A stretch of 64,000 nucleotides of DNA from Treponema sp. Lineage in GTDB: Bacteria; Spirochaetota; Spirochaetia; Treponematales; Treponemataceae. The translations under genes and the position numbers were made by a program. The notes under the pieces were generated by a model, which did not search any database, was not told the DNA's origin, and was given only the letters and a program-made list of their open reading frames with translations. The stretch is taken from contig JAFUTH010000020.1 in assembly GCA_017484285.1 (NCBI GenBank), positions 33,175-97,174 of the forward strand, in the 5' to 3' direction. Below are positions 35,009-44,278 of the stretch, in pieces. Numbering within the stretch: the stretch's first letter is position 1; every line of letters starts with the position of its first letter.

Positions 35009-35016
35009 TTCTATCT

Positions 35017-36438
35017 ATGGAAACACGAAACATTTTTGAGAATCTCTCTTGTATCGACCACCGCTATTCACTTTCTGAAAAGGCGGCTTTTGACGGACTT
35101 TCACAGTACATTTCTGAGCAGGCTTCAATCCGCTCGTGCGCGCGCTGTGAGGCGGCTTTGGTAAAGGCTCACTTAAAGGTGCGCGGAACTCTCACCGACG
35201 AACTGGCAAAAACGCTTGACGATGTGGCGGCAAACATCGATCCCGAAGAAGTCTACGCCGAGGAAGAAAAAACAAAGCACAATATCCGTGCGCTCGTCAA
35301 TGTCATGAAGACCAAAGTGAACGCTGAAATCGGACCTCTCATCCACTTGGGAGCAACTTCGGTTGATATTTTGGACACTGCTTTGAGCTGCCGCATGAGA
35401 GATGTCACTAAAAATGTCGTGTTGCCAGAATTAAAGCAGCTTGAAAAATATTTATGTGAAATCGCTGAGCGAGAATGTGCCACCCCTCAGGTCGGTCGCA
35501 CTCACGGTCAGCACGCAGTTCCTATCACCTTCGGCTGGAGCATTGCGGAATTCGTTGCCCGCTTGGGAAAATCAATTTTACGAATCGAAGAATTGAGCAA
35601 TGATTTGGTCGGAAAATTGGCAGGTCCTGTCGGAAGTTACAACGGACCGAGCATGATTGTAAAAGACCCGGAAGAACTTGAGCGAATCTACACGGAATTC
35701 TTAGGATTGAAGCCCTCTGAATACTCAAATCAGCTCGTTGAGCCAGAGCATGTGCTTCGTCTTCTTTTGGAAATGAATGTCGCGTTCGGAATCATCGCGA
35801 ATTTGGCAGACGACTTGCGCAACTTGCAGCGAAGTGAAATCGGCGAAGTGTTTGAATATTTCGCCTCAACACAAGTCGGCTCTTCGACCATGCCGCAAAA
35901 ACGCAATCCGTGGAACAGCGAGCATGTCAAATCTTTGTGGAAGGCAATGTGCCCGCGCGTGATTACCTTCTACATGGATCAGATTTCCGAGCATCAGCGC
36001 GATCTCACGAACTCGGCAAGCCAGCGATTCATTGCGGACTATGTTTCGGGCTTTACAATGGCAGTCGCCCGCATGAACTCAGTCGTAAAAGGCTTACAGG
36101 CAGATAAAGAAGGCATGGCTCGAAACTTGCAGGGAGCGGGCGGAAAGGTCAAAGGTGGCGTTCTTGCAGAACCCGCATACATTCTTCTCGGAGAAGCGGG
36201 CGTGAATGATGGGCACGAAGTTATCCGCAAAATCACGCTTGAAGCCGAAAAGAGCGGAAAGACTTTCTTTGAAGTCCTCAAAACGCACGAAGAAGCCTTC
36301 GCCAAAATCACCGCACAACTTGAGAAATTGGGAATCGAAAATCCCGCGACCTTCTTTGAAAACCCAGCGAACTACTGTGGCTTAGCTGCTGTTAAGAGCA
36401 AACGGCTCGCACAGAAATACAAGGAATTACTGAAATAA
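35017..36438 (+). CDS. purB: Adenylosuccinate lyase
   Basis: Catalyses two steps of purine synthesis: release of fumarate from SAICAR and from adenylosuccinate. 473 residues of the fumarase/aspartase superfamily: the conserved GRTHGQHAVPITFG region, the signature loop GSSTMPQKRNPWNSEHV, and IHLGATSVDILDTA near the N-terminus. Length and motifs agree with the archaeal/spirochaetal-type PurB. The ATG follows a -10 box by 8 bp. Confidence 0.95.
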   Translation: METRNIFENLSCIDHRYSLSEKAAFDGLSQYISEQASIRSCARCEAALVKAHLKVRGTLTDELAKTLDDVAANIDPEEVYAEEEKTKHNIRALVNVMKTKVNAEIGPLIHLGATSVDILDTALSCRMRDVTKNVVLPELKQLEKYLCEIAERECATPQVGRTHGQHAVPITFGWSIAEFVARLGKSILRIEELSNDLVGKLAGPVGSYNGPSMIVKDPEELERIYTEFLGLKPSEYSNQLVEPEHVLRLLLEMNVAFGIIANLADDLRNLQRSEIGEVFEYFASTQVGSSTMPQKRNPWNSEHVKSLWKAMCPRVITFYMDQISEHQRDLTNSASQRFIADYVSGFTMAVARMNSVVKGLQADKEGMARNLQGAGGKVKGGVLAEPAYILLGEAGVNDGHEVIRKITLEAEKSGKTFFEVLKTHEEAFAKITAQLEKLGIENPATFFENPANYCGLAAVKSKRLAQKYKELLK

Positions 36439-36442
36439 AAAT

Positions 36443-36469
36443 TTCTCTGTGAAGTCTGTGAGGAATTTA
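36443..36469. repeat. CTCTGTG-type repeat between convergent purB and the lipid kinase gene
   Basis: CTCTGTG, GTCTGTGAGG and AATTTA in a 28-bp convergent intergenic space. The final TTA is the lipid kinase stop on the minus strand, exactly as at the pepF end. Confidence 0.65.
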
Positions 36470-37393
36470 CACCAACATCGTCAGTTTCTGCGGTAACACT
36501 TCAAACTTCACGCTGTCCACGCTGCCGACAAGCTCGCCGTCAGTGTGAAGAATGCTTTTTTCGTTTGAGTGAAGTTCCAGCGTCTTGCAGTTCCGAAGAT
36601 AAAATCCCTTTGAGTGCCCGTGAAGCCCCAAGCACAAAAGCGGGAATTTAAAGAATGTGAGAATCTTCGGAACGCCTGCTGCCATACAAACCGAAAGCTC
36701 GCCGTCATCTCCGCGCGCTTTTGGCGACATGGGAACTCCTCCACCCTCAGCCTTGAAATTCATTGCCGCAAGGAAAATGAGCTTGTTGAACTTCATTGGC
36801 TCTTCGTCGTCAAACGAAAGACTCACTTCATACGTCTTCATCGTAAAAAGCGTTTGAATCGTAAGAAAAGCATAGCTCAGTTTTCCCAAATGCACCCAAT
36901 TCAGGATTTTTTTGATTTTCGCCTCGTTGATTCCCGTGCCCACGATTGCGTCCAAGCCAAAGCCCGAGCTGATTCCAAAAATGCGGCTGTCGTTCGTTGC
37001 AAGCGCAGTTGTTTTCCCCAAGTCTATTTTTTTGTCGCCTTTTGAATTCAAAATAATACTGAGCGCTTTTTGGGGATTGTGCCGGGGAAGTTTCATGCCG
37101 CGCGTAAAATCATTGCCCGAACCGGTCGGAATAAGCCCCAGCTTCACGCGAGAAAAATCCGTAATGCCGTTTAAAACCTCGTTAATCGTTCCATCGCCGC
37201 CCACCACGACGATTTTAATGTCATCATCGGGCAGTTCCGAAATCTCTTTTGCGATTCTCGTGGCATCTCCCACGCCCTGCGGCACGCGCACTTTAAATTC
37301 AACTTTTTTTTCTCTGAGAAGCGCACGAATTTTGTTCCATTTGAGGAACGCCTTTCCGCTCCCCCCGTGAATATTTACGATAAAATGATACAT
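36467..37393 (-). CDS. Diacylglycerol kinase family lipid kinase
   Basis: 308 residues of the DAGK catalytic (YegS/BmrU/DgkB-like) family: VVVGGDGTINEVLNGI, GLIPTGSGNDFTRGM, FGISSGFGLDA, and FKAEGGGVPMSPKARGDDGEL for the C-terminal sandwich. Phosphorylates diacylglycerol or a related lipid with ATP. TAAAAT lies 6 bp before the ATG. Lipid substrate not resolvable by eye. Confidence 0.92.
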   Translation of the reverse strand: MYHFIVNIHGGSGKAFLKWNKIRALLREKKVEFKVRVPQGVGDATRIAKEISELPDDDIKIVVVGGDGTINEVLNGITDFSRVKLGLIPTGSGNDFTRGMKLPRHNPQKALSIILNSKGDKKIDLGKTTALATNDSRIFGISSGFGLDAIVGTGINEAKIKKILNWVHLGKLSYAFLTIQTLFTMKTYEVSLSFDDEEPMKFNKLIFLAAMNFKAEGGGVPMSPKARGDDGELSVCMAAGVPKILTFFKFPLLCLGLHGHSKGFYLRNCKTLELHSNEKSILHTDGELVGSVDSVKFEVLPQKLTMLV

Positions 37394-37399
37394 GCGATA

Positions 37400-37428
37400 A
37401 TTTTAAATCATCTTTGCAAATCACGCAA
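37400..37428 (-). promoter_or_regulatory. Promoter TTGCGT-17-TAAAAT, 6 bp before ATG
   Basis: Minus strand TTGCGT (37423-37428), a 17-bp spacer, TAAAAT (37400-37405), then TATCGC-ATG of the lipid kinase. Leaderless layout. Confidence 0.6.
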
Positions 37429-37468
37429 TCTTTACTATATTTATGAAAACAGATTTTAGGAGTTCGCC

Positions 37469-38383
37469 ATGAAAAAAATCGCACGAAAATCGCTTATCAC
37501 GCTTATCGTACTTGCAGTCCTCGCAGGTGCCGCATATGAATCATTTTCTGTCGTTGCGCCAAACGAGCGCGGCGTTCAAGTCATGCTCGGAGAAGTCACG
37601 GGCGAGGTTTTGGAGCCGGGAATGCACTTTCACCCGCCGTTCGTGAGCGTGATTAAAAAATATTCGATTGTTCCCAAAGGCATGAACGTCACGTTCTCAG
37701 TCGGAAAAGATGGCGCAATCACCAAAGACATGCAGACGGTCGGCTCACAAGTCACGGTGTTCTATCGCTACGACGGCGCGAAAATCATGGACGCGGTAAA
37801 AAAATACAACGAGTCAATCCTTGAAAACGCAATCACGCGCAGTTTGGTCGCGAGCGTCAAAGAATCAGTCGGAAAATACTCAATTTACGAGCTTGTCGAA
37901 AATCAAGACAAAATCACCACCGATGTCACAAGCGCGCTCAACGCGAAACTTGCCGAATACCCAATCGAAGTCACTCAGCTCACGATTTCAAACTGGGATT
38001 GGAGCGATGACTTTGACAAAAACATCAAAGAGACGATGAACCGCACTCAGCAAGTCCGACAGGCAGAGCAAGATTTGAAGCTCGCCGAAACGAACGCACA
38101 AAAGCAGGTTGCCGAAGCCGAAGCGCAGAAAAAAGCCGCCGAACAGATGGCAGAAGCAGAGCTGATTAAGGCACAGAAAGCCGCCGAAGCAAAGCAGGTC
38201 GAAGCGGACGCACTCGCCTACTACAACGCAAAGGTCGCGCAGAACTATCAAGTCGAAATCAAGCTCAAAGAACTCGAAATCGAACTCGAAAAGGCGAAAA
38301 AGTGGGACGGTCGCCAAGTGCCCGAATATGTTCCCCTCACCGCAGCAGGTGGCATCGTCACGCTCCCCGAGGCGAAAAACTAA
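37469..38383 (+). CDS. SPFH/band 7 (prohibitin-like) membrane protein
   Basis: 304 residues. N-terminal membrane anchor (about 9-27), SPFH domain (APNERGVQVMLGEVTGEVLEPGMHF onwards to about 190), then a Gln/Ala/Glu-rich coiled coil (QAEQDLKLAETNAQKQVAEAE) and a short tail. Such proteins scaffold membrane microdomains or protease complexes. It has a strong AGGAG 6 bp before the ATG, unlike the leaderless genes around it. No NfeD or FtsH partner is adjacent. Confidence 0.9.
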   Translation: MKKIARKSLITLIVLAVLAGAAYESFSVVAPNERGVQVMLGEVTGEVLEPGMHFHPPFVSVIKKYSIVPKGMNVTFSVGKDGAITKDMQTVGSQVTVFYRYDGAKIMDAVKKYNESILENAITRSLVASVKESVGKYSIYELVENQDKITTDVTSALNAKLAEYPIEVTQLTISNWDWSDDFDKNIKETMNRTQQVRQAEQDLKLAETNAQKQVAEAEAQKKAAEQMAEAELIKAQKAAEAKQVEADALAYYNAKVAQNYQVEIKLKELEIELEKAKKWDGRQVPEYVPLTAAGGIVTLPEAKN

Positions 38384-38392
38384 GGGAGCGCC

Positions 38393-40051
38393 TTATGCGC
38401 CGTACGTCGCGAGCACTTCCGTAAGCATCGGAATGAGCTGTTTTTTGCGGCTTACGACATCTTTTAAGAAGTAAATATGCTCTTCCTGCTTGGGGAAATT
38501 CACGCACTGAATGAATTTCTCCTCGCTTGCGATGAGCATCACCGAAGAAAGCGTAGAAATGTCCGTTACGAGCAGCGTTGAAAAAAGCGCGCCGTGGCTT
38601 CTTCGGGCAATTTCCAAATCGTCTAAGAATTCGTTCTTACGGGCGAGCACTTCTTCCGTGCCGTCAACTTCAATTTGGCTCACCGTAAAAATCGCGCCGT
38701 TTTCGTTATATTCTTTCATATCCTGATTTATGACTTCGTATGACGTGCGCCCGCTGATTCGGCTTCCCGCCTTGATGATTTCCTCACCGAGTTTTTGAAT
38801 ATCAAGCCCCGTTTTTTGCGACAAAAAGGTCGCAATCTCAACATCAGTCGGCGTGGTGGTCGCGCTTTTTAAGATGAGTGTATCACTCAAGATTCCGCAA
38901 AGAAGCAGTTTTGCCACATCGAGCGGAATTTCAAGATTCTGCTCGCGGAACATCTTTGTGATAATCGTGGACGTTGAACCGAGTGGCATGTTGATGAAAG
39001 AAATCGGCAGCTTTGTGTGAATCGAACCGAGCCGGTGATGGTCAACGATGTCGCAGATGGAATAATTTTCGATGCCGTCAACCGCCTGCGTAAGTTCGTT
39101 ATGGTCAACGAGCGCAACGGAAATCTTCGCCTCATGGTGAATATCGATTTCGCTCAAAATGCCGACGACTTTGTTGTCATCGTCAACGACGGGGAGAATC
39201 TGACTCGCCACTTCTTTGAGCCGTGGCAGAATCTGCTGAATCGAGTCTCCCGCTTTGATGGGCTTAATCGTCTGGTCGCAGAGCACGCGCGCCGGAGTTG
39301 AATACAAAATGAGCATTGAAGTGGAAGCTGTGTCGTACTTGCTCACGATAATGCTCACGCCGTTCTGCTTTGCTTTTTGAATGATTTCTTCGCTCGGAAC
39401 GCGCCCCGCACTCAACACAAGCGCACGGATGCGCTTTTCAAGGCAGAGGTTTTGAATATCCGCGCGGTCACCCGTCACAACGACGATACTTTCTGTTTTT
39501 TCGTGGCTTTCAAGCGTTTTTTTGAACGAATCAAAGCTCGTCGCGCCCGATACAATCGTATAATTGTGGAGCATATCGGCTTCGTCGCCCATGCAATAAA
39601 TCTTTCCTTGAAGCGTGCGCGCCATCAGCTGAACGTCAGTGACGACCGAAATGTGATGCTCCGGGTTCAAAATGCGGAAAATATTGTTCATGAACGAGTG
39701 ATAGTTCAAAATCGCCTTATAGTGCCCTTCATCGTCGACTACGGGAAGCACTTTTCGCCCATGCTCGCGCATAAACAGCGATGCTTCCCAAAACGGCGTC
39801 ATCTGATTGATAACATCAGCCTTGTCGCTCATGTAAAAAGCCACGCGCGGGTGCAAGTCGGGAATAAACTCAGGCGGTGTGACTCCGAATTTTTTGTAAA
39901 TGTAGTCGGTCTGAGGATTGAGCTTACCCGCGCGCGCCGCCTTGTATTCGGAACAGCCTTGTGCGTTTTTAAAAGCCGCATACGCCGTCGCTGCCACCAC
40001 CGAGTCAGTGTCAGGATTTTTGTGACCGAAGATGTAAATTGTCTTTTCCAT
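38393..40051 (-). CDS. ppaC: Manganese-dependent inorganic pyrophosphatase with CBS and DRTGG domains
   Basis: 552 residues. DHH phosphoesterase N-terminus (FGHKNPDTDSVVAATAY), two CBS domains and a DRTGG-like domain inserted between about residues 65 and 300 (GRKVLPVVDDEGHYKAI, GRVPSEEIIQKAKQNGV, SQILPVVDDDNKVVGILSE). The DHH centre (ICDIVDHHRLGS) and DHHA2 tail follow. This is the nucleotide-regulated family II pyrophosphatase architecture. Adenine nucleotides bind the CBS pair in characterised members. It lies 2 bp downstream of the DUF1846 gene and is surely cotranscribed with it. Confidence 0.94.
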   Translation of the reverse strand: MEKTIYIFGHKNPDTDSVVAATAYAAFKNAQGCSEYKAARAGKLNPQTDYIYKKFGVTPPEFIPDLHPRVAFYMSDKADVINQMTPFWEASLFMREHGRKVLPVVDDEGHYKAILNYHSFMNNIFRILNPEHHISVVTDVQLMARTLQGKIYCMGDEADMLHNYTIVSGATSFDSFKKTLESHEKTESIVVVTGDRADIQNLCLEKRIRALVLSAGRVPSEEIIQKAKQNGVSIIVSKYDTASTSMLILYSTPARVLCDQTIKPIKAGDSIQQILPRLKEVASQILPVVDDDNKVVGILSEIDIHHEAKISVALVDHNELTQAVDGIENYSICDIVDHHRLGSIHTKLPISFINMPLGSTSTIITKMFREQNLEIPLDVAKLLLCGILSDTLILKSATTTPTDVEIATFLSQKTGLDIQKLGEEIIKAGSRISGRTSYEVINQDMKEYNENGAIFTVSQIEVDGTEEVLARKNEFLDDLEIARRSHGALFSTLLVTDISTLSSVMLIASEEKFIQCVNFPKQEEHIYFLKDVVSRKKQLIPMLTEVLATYGA

Positions 40052-40053
40052 AG

Positions 40054-41529
40054 TTATTTTCGAGAACTTGTCTTAAGCACTGGCTCCATCGTGACATTCA
40101 CGCCGAGTTTTTTGAAGATTTTGCGGTCAACCTCTGAAAGCATGACCGTGGTGTGCACTTGGCAGCCGTTCAAGCGCGGAAGCTGTTCGAGCGCTTTTTT
40201 GCAGTTCTCGTTCGCGGGAGAAAGCATTGCAAGCGCGACAAGAACCTCATCGGTGTGCAAGCGCGGGTTGTTTCCTTTGAGATAATTGACCTTCATGTTC
40301 TGAATCGGCTCAATCATGTCTTTGGGAATGAGTTTGACCTTGTGGTCGATGCCCGCGAGATGTTTTGTGGCGTTCAAGATGAGCGCGGCGCACGTTCCCA
40401 AGAGGCTTGACGTTTCGCTCGTGATGATTGTGCCGTCTTCAAGCTCAATCGCCGCCGCTGGAACGCTCGCTTTGTTTCCGCGTTCGTTTGCAGGAGCAAC
40501 GACTTTTCGGTCTTCCACGGTGATTTTCGCCTGCTTCATGAGAAGCGCGATTTTGTTGACTTCGTTTTCTGTGCCTTTGTCTTCGATGAGTTCGTCGAGC
40601 GCGGTGTAGTAGCGGCGGATAATTTCCTGATTGCTCGCTTCACGGCAGGCTTCGTCGTCAAAAATGCAGTACCCCGCCATGTTCACGCCCATGTCCGTGG
40701 GCGACTTATACGGGTTTTCGCCGTAGATTCCTTCAAAAATCGCGTTCAAAACGGGAAAAATCTCGATGTCGCGGTTATAGTTGACCGTAGTTTCGCCGTA
40801 TGCTTCAAGATGGAAGGGGTCAATCATGTTCACGTCGTTTAAGTCAGCGGTTGCCGCCTCGTACGCAAGGTTGACCGGGTGCTTCAACGGAAGATTCCAG
40901 ATTGGGAAAGTCTCGAATTTTGCGTAGCCCGCTTTGATTCCGCGCTTTTGCTCCTGATAAAGCTGGCTCAAACACACTGCCATTTTTCCGCTTCCAGGGC
41001 CTGGGGCAGTAACGACGACGAGCGGGCGAGAAGTCTCAACATAGTCGTTTTTTCCGTAGCCTTCGTCACTGTCAATCAAAGCGACATTCTGAGGGTAGCC
41101 CTCAATCATGTAGTGATAGTAGCAATTTATGCCCATTCGCTTGAGCTTGTTTTTGAATGCCTTTGCGCTTTCCTGCCCTTTAAAATGAGTGATAACGACC
41201 GAGCCGACCATAAGCCCGAGATTCTGAAATTCATCGCGAAGCCGCAATACATCTTTGTCGTACGTGATGCCCAAATCGCCGCGCACTTTGTTCTTTTCGA
41301 TGTCAACCGCGCTGATTACAATGACGATTTCCGCCATGTCGGCGAGCTGCATGAGCATTTTGAGCTTTGAATCGGGCTGAAACCCGGGGAGGACGCGGCT
41401 TGCATGGTAATCGTCAAAAAGCTTACCGCCAAATTCCAAATACAATTTATTGCCAAACTTGGCAATCCGTTCTTTAATGTGCTCAGACTGTATCCGCAGA
41501 TACTTTTCATTATCAAAACCATTCTTCAT
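40054..41529 (-). CDS. DUF1846 family protein
   Basis: 491 residues matching DUF1846 throughout: GFDNEKYLRIQSEHIKERI at the start, GGKLFDDYHASRVLPGF, VTAPGPGSGKMAVCLSQLYQE (a P-loop-like glycine-rich turn), INYLKGNNPRLHTDEVL-like region near the end. The function is unknown. Structures of the family suggest nucleotide binding. TATAAT lies 11 bp before the ATG. Operon with ppaC. Confidence 0.92.
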   Translation of the reverse strand: MKNGFDNEKYLRIQSEHIKERIAKFGNKLYLEFGGKLFDDYHASRVLPGFQPDSKLKMLMQLADMAEIVIVISAVDIEKNKVRGDLGITYDKDVLRLRDEFQNLGLMVGSVVITHFKGQESAKAFKNKLKRMGINCYYHYMIEGYPQNVALIDSDEGYGKNDYVETSRPLVVVTAPGPGSGKMAVCLSQLYQEQKRGIKAGYAKFETFPIWNLPLKHPVNLAYEAATADLNDVNMIDPFHLEAYGETTVNYNRDIEIFPVLNAIFEGIYGENPYKSPTDMGVNMAGYCIFDDEACREASNQEIIRRYYTALDELIEDKGTENEVNKIALLMKQAKITVEDRKVVAPANERGNKASVPAAAIELEDGTIITSETSSLLGTCAALILNATKHLAGIDHKVKLIPKDMIEPIQNMKVNYLKGNNPRLHTDEVLVALAMLSPANENCKKALEQLPRLNGCQVHTTVMLSEVDRKIFKKLGVNVTMEPVLKTSSRK

Positions 41530-41581
41530 AACGGAATTTGATTATACTGGAAGAGAAAAGAAAAATAAAGCATTATACTTC

Positions 41582-41695
41582 GTCAAATTCGTGGCAAAAA
41601 TTGCTCATACCATTGTCAAATTCGTGGCATTTTTGTAATATACTATCGTCAAATTCGTGGCAAAAATTGCTCATACCATTGTCAAATTCGTGGCA
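41582..41695 (+). promoter_or_regulatory. Iteron array 1: four GTCAAATTCGTGGCA at a 33-bp period
   Basis: Identical 15-mers begin at 41582, 41615, 41648 and 41681. The three spacers are 18 bp and alternate between two sequences, so 41581-41634 and 41647-41700 are a perfect 54-bp direct repeat. A TATACT box lies between iterons 2 and 3 (41639-41644). The last iteron ends 18 bp before the ATPase ATG. Array 2 at 57723 has the same architecture. Confidence 0.9.
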
Positions 41696-41713
41696 TTTTT
41701 TTCGGAGATAAAC

Positions 41714-43057
41714 ATGTTAAAGCGGAAATTCTACGATGAACTTTATGATTGGAAAATGACAAAAGAAAAAGAATGTCTCTTTGTGACAGGTGCACGGCAA
41801 ATCGGCAAAACATACATAATCGAACAATTCGGTCTTGAAAATTATGCGAGTTATGTGTATCTCAATCTTTTTAAACACCCAGAGCAACGGACAATTTTTG
41901 AAGGAAGTCTCGAACCAAATGAAATCTACAAAAAGCTTTCGCTTCTTCTGCCTGACATCACTTTTATCGAAAAGGGAACGCTGATTTTCATTGATGAAAT
42001 ACAAGTGTGCCCGAAAGCCCGCACTGCGCTCAAATTCTTGGCGATTGACGACCGATATGATGTGATAGCTTCTGGTTCTCTTTTGGGAATTCATTACAAC
42101 AAACTCAGCGATGAAGAAGAAATCGAAAAAGAAATTTCAATTCCCGTCGGTTATGAGCGGGAAGTCGAAATGTACGCGCTTGATTTTGAGGAATTTCTGT
42201 GGGCAAACGGCGTGTCAGAAGAGGCGATTTCTCTTCTAAAAGGTTATTTTAATCGTCATGAAAAAATCCCTGAAGAAATAAACGAACGCTACCAAAAATT
42301 ATTGCATGAATATCTCGTGGTGGGCGGAATGCCCGAAGTTGTTAAAACTTTTTTGGCAACATCGAATTTTCAGGCAGTTTATGCAGAGCAACAGAAAATC
42401 TTCAAAGCATACGAAGACGACATTCAACTCTATGCAAAAAACACGGAAAAGCCAAAAATTCTTGCATGCTATAGGTCAATTCCACGGCAATTGGCAAAAG
42501 AATACACTAAATTCCAATACAAAACCGTCGAAAAGCACGGAAGCGCAAAAAAATACGACAATTCACTCTTATGGCTCGAAAACGCGGGATTGATAAAACT
42601 CGTTTATAATGTGAGCTTACCCGAAATGCCCCTCAAATCCTACGAGCAACCCGAAAACTTCAAGACGTATGTGACGGACATCGGAATGGCAACGGCACTT
42701 TTTGGCTTTGAAACACAAGCCGCACTTGCACGAAAGGAACTGAACGGTCACGCAAAGGGCGGAATTTACGAAAATTTGATTTTTGATATGCTCTATAAAC
42801 ACAAGATTCCGCTCAATTATTTCAAACGAAGCGACAGCACGCAAGAAATCGAATTCATTTATGAGAAAAACAGCGCGGTCATTCCCATTGAAGTAAAATC
42901 AAAGCGAGGCAGTACAACCTCGCTCAACGAATTTATTTCTGAATTCCAGCCCCCCTACGCCTTCAAGTTGATTGACGGCAACGCAGGGAAAGACGGAACA
43001 AAAATAACGCTCCCGCAGTTTATGGCGATGTTTATTGGAGAAGAAGCACTTCTTTAA
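41714..43057 (+). CDS. AAA-family ATPase with DUF4143 C-terminus, number 1
   Basis: 447 residues from the ATG at 41714 (MLKRKFYDEL; CGGAG 7 bp upstream). The longer in-frame reading would translate the iterons and is rejected. Walker A VTGARQIGKT, Walker B LIFIDEIQVCP, sensor-like ASGSLLGIHY, then the DUF4143 region (VVGGMPEVVKTF, YENLIFDMLY). A PD-(D/E)XK-like end shows EIEFIYEK...VIPIEVKSKRG. These ATPases (COG1373) have no settled function. It is preceded by four 33-bp iterons. Its 3' end overlaps convergent argD by 26 bp. Composition is AT-richer than its neighbours. Confidence 0.9.
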   Translation: MLKRKFYDELYDWKMTKEKECLFVTGARQIGKTYIIEQFGLENYASYVYLNLFKHPEQRTIFEGSLEPNEIYKKLSLLLPDITFIEKGTLIFIDEIQVCPKARTALKFLAIDDRYDVIASGSLLGIHYNKLSDEEEIEKEISIPVGYEREVEMYALDFEEFLWANGVSEEAISLLKGYFNRHEKIPEEINERYQKLLHEYLVVGGMPEVVKTFLATSNFQAVYAEQQKIFKAYEDDIQLYAKNTEKPKILACYRSIPRQLAKEYTKFQYKTVEKHGSAKKYDNSLLWLENAGLIKLVYNVSLPEMPLKSYEQPENFKTYVTDIGMATALFGFETQAALARKELNGHAKGGIYENLIFDMLYKHKIPLNYFKRSDSTQEIEFIYEKNSAVIPIEVKSKRGSTTSLNEFISEFQPPYAFKLIDGNAGKDGTKITLPQFMAMFIGEEALL

Positions 43058-44201
43058 GAATTGCCAAGCCTTCGTCGATTTCTTTGTAGCTGATGTTGAG
43101 CGGTGGCACAATTCGGAGCGTGTTTGCGCCCGCAGTTGAAGTGAGCAAGCCTTTTTCGAGCAATTTCTTTTCAACTTCAACGGCTTTGACCGGTTCAATC
43201 ATGTCAACGCCAATCATCAAGCCCTTTCCGCGGATTTCGCCCACGCACTTTGCGTCAAAGCCCGCGATTGCGTTTCGGATATACTCACCTTTTTCGGTTA
43301 CGCTTTCAAGGAAGCCGGGCTTTTCAAGTTCATGGAGCACGACAAGACCTGCCGCACACGCAAGCGGATTTCCGCCGAATGTGGACTGATGATCGCCCGC
43401 CTTGAACACATCCGCCGCCTTTCCTTTGAGCAAAATACCGCCGAACGGAACACCGCCCGCCGCGCCTTTCGCAAAACTCACGACTTCCGGCTCAAAACCA
43501 AGCTGTTCGCTTGCGAGAATCGTTCCCGTGCGCCCAAATCCCGTCTGAACTTCGTCCGCCATGACGATTGCCCCCGCCGCGCGAGCCGCATCTGCCGCCG
43601 CCTTTGCCCAGTCCGCGTCAACGATGTTCACGCCGCCTTCGCCCTGCACGCACTCAATCAAAAGTGCCGCCGTGGTATCGTCAAATGCCGTTTTGATTGC
43701 TTCCCAGTCGTTCGCTTTGATTGTCTTAAAGCAATCGACATAAGGTGCAAAACACGCCGGGTGGAACTTTTCCTGCCCCGTCGCCGTGAGCGTGGCAAGC
43801 GTGCGCCCGTGGAACGAGCTTTCAAGCGTGTAGATGACGCGCCGTTTTTCGCCGCCATTCAAGTAGCCGTATTTTCGCGCGACTTTGATAGCCGCCTCGT
43901 TTCCTTCCGCGCCCGAATTTCCGAAGAACACCGCGTCGTAGCCCGTGATTCCGAGCAGTTCCGTTGCATACGCCACGCCGACATCGCTCACGAAATAGTT
44001 GCAGATATGGATTTGTTTTTTTGCCTGTGCAGAAATCGCCTTTACGAGCGGTTTGAAATTATGCCCGAGACAGTTGACCGCGATTCCCGCCAAGAAGTCG
44101 ATGTATTTTTTGCCGTTTGAATCCCAACACGTTGAGCCTTTGCCCTTCACGAATGTGACATCAAACGAACCATAATTATTCACAACAATTTTAGAACCCA
44201 T
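43032..44201 (-). CDS. argD: Acetylornithine-type class III aminotransferase
   Basis: 389 residues from the ATG at 44201 (MGSKIVVNNYGSFDV; GGGAG upstream). The longer frame runs into the murJ promoter. PLP fold I class III: KYIDFLAGIAVNCLGH, FFGNSGAEGNEAAIKVAR, FHGRTLATL, ADEVQTGFGRTG, SFAKGAAGGVPFGG with the Schiff-base lysine, and HQSTFGGNPLACAAG. Best fit is acetylornithine aminotransferase, though succinylornithine or 4-aminobutyrate enzymes are related. No other arginine genes are nearby. Confidence 0.87.
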   Translation of the reverse strand: MGSKIVVNNYGSFDVTFVKGKGSTCWDSNGKKYIDFLAGIAVNCLGHNFKPLVKAISAQAKKQIHICNYFVSDVGVAYATELLGITGYDAVFFGNSGAEGNEAAIKVARKYGYLNGGEKRRVIYTLESSFHGRTLATLTATGQEKFHPACFAPYVDCFKTIKANDWEAIKTAFDDTTAALLIECVQGEGGVNIVDADWAKAAADAARAAGAIVMADEVQTGFGRTGTILASEQLGFEPEVVSFAKGAAGGVPFGGILLKGKAADVFKAGDHQSTFGGNPLACAAGLVVLHELEKPGFLESVTEKGEYIRNAIAGFDAKCVGEIRGKGLMIGVDMIEPVKAVEVEKKLLEKGLLTSTAGANTLRIVPPLNISYKEIDEGLAILKEVLLLQ

Positions 44202-44243
44202 TTTTGTACTCCCGTGCTCATAGCTTACACAGATTTTAGTGCT

Positions 44244-44272
44244 TTGTAAATGAGAGTAAAACTCGCTATAAT
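44244..44272 (+). promoter_or_regulatory. murJ promoter TTGTAA-17-TATAAT, 6 bp before ATG
   Basis: TTGTAA (44244-44249), a 17-bp spacer, TATAAT (44267-44272), GTTCCC-ATG. The CGCTATAAT.TTCCC context is nearly the same as at mnmG. No Shine-Dalgarno. Confidence 0.7.
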
Positions 44273-44278
44273 GTTCCC

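Noticed and set aside
39377..40285. 302-codon open frame antisense to ppaC
   Set aside because: Covers the conserved pyrophosphatase gene in reverse. The product is basic with no family motif.
41582..41695. Iteron array 1 as a CRISPR array
   Set aside because: Repeat 15 bp and spacers 18 bp. Spacers 1 and 3 are identical, and there are no cas genes. The array ends at a fixed distance from an ATG.
41657..41713. Extended N-terminus of the first DUF4143 ATPase translating the iterons as peptide repeats
   Set aside because: Array 2 is not in frame with its gene although it has the same 33-bp period. A good ribosome-binding site sits before the ATG at 41714.
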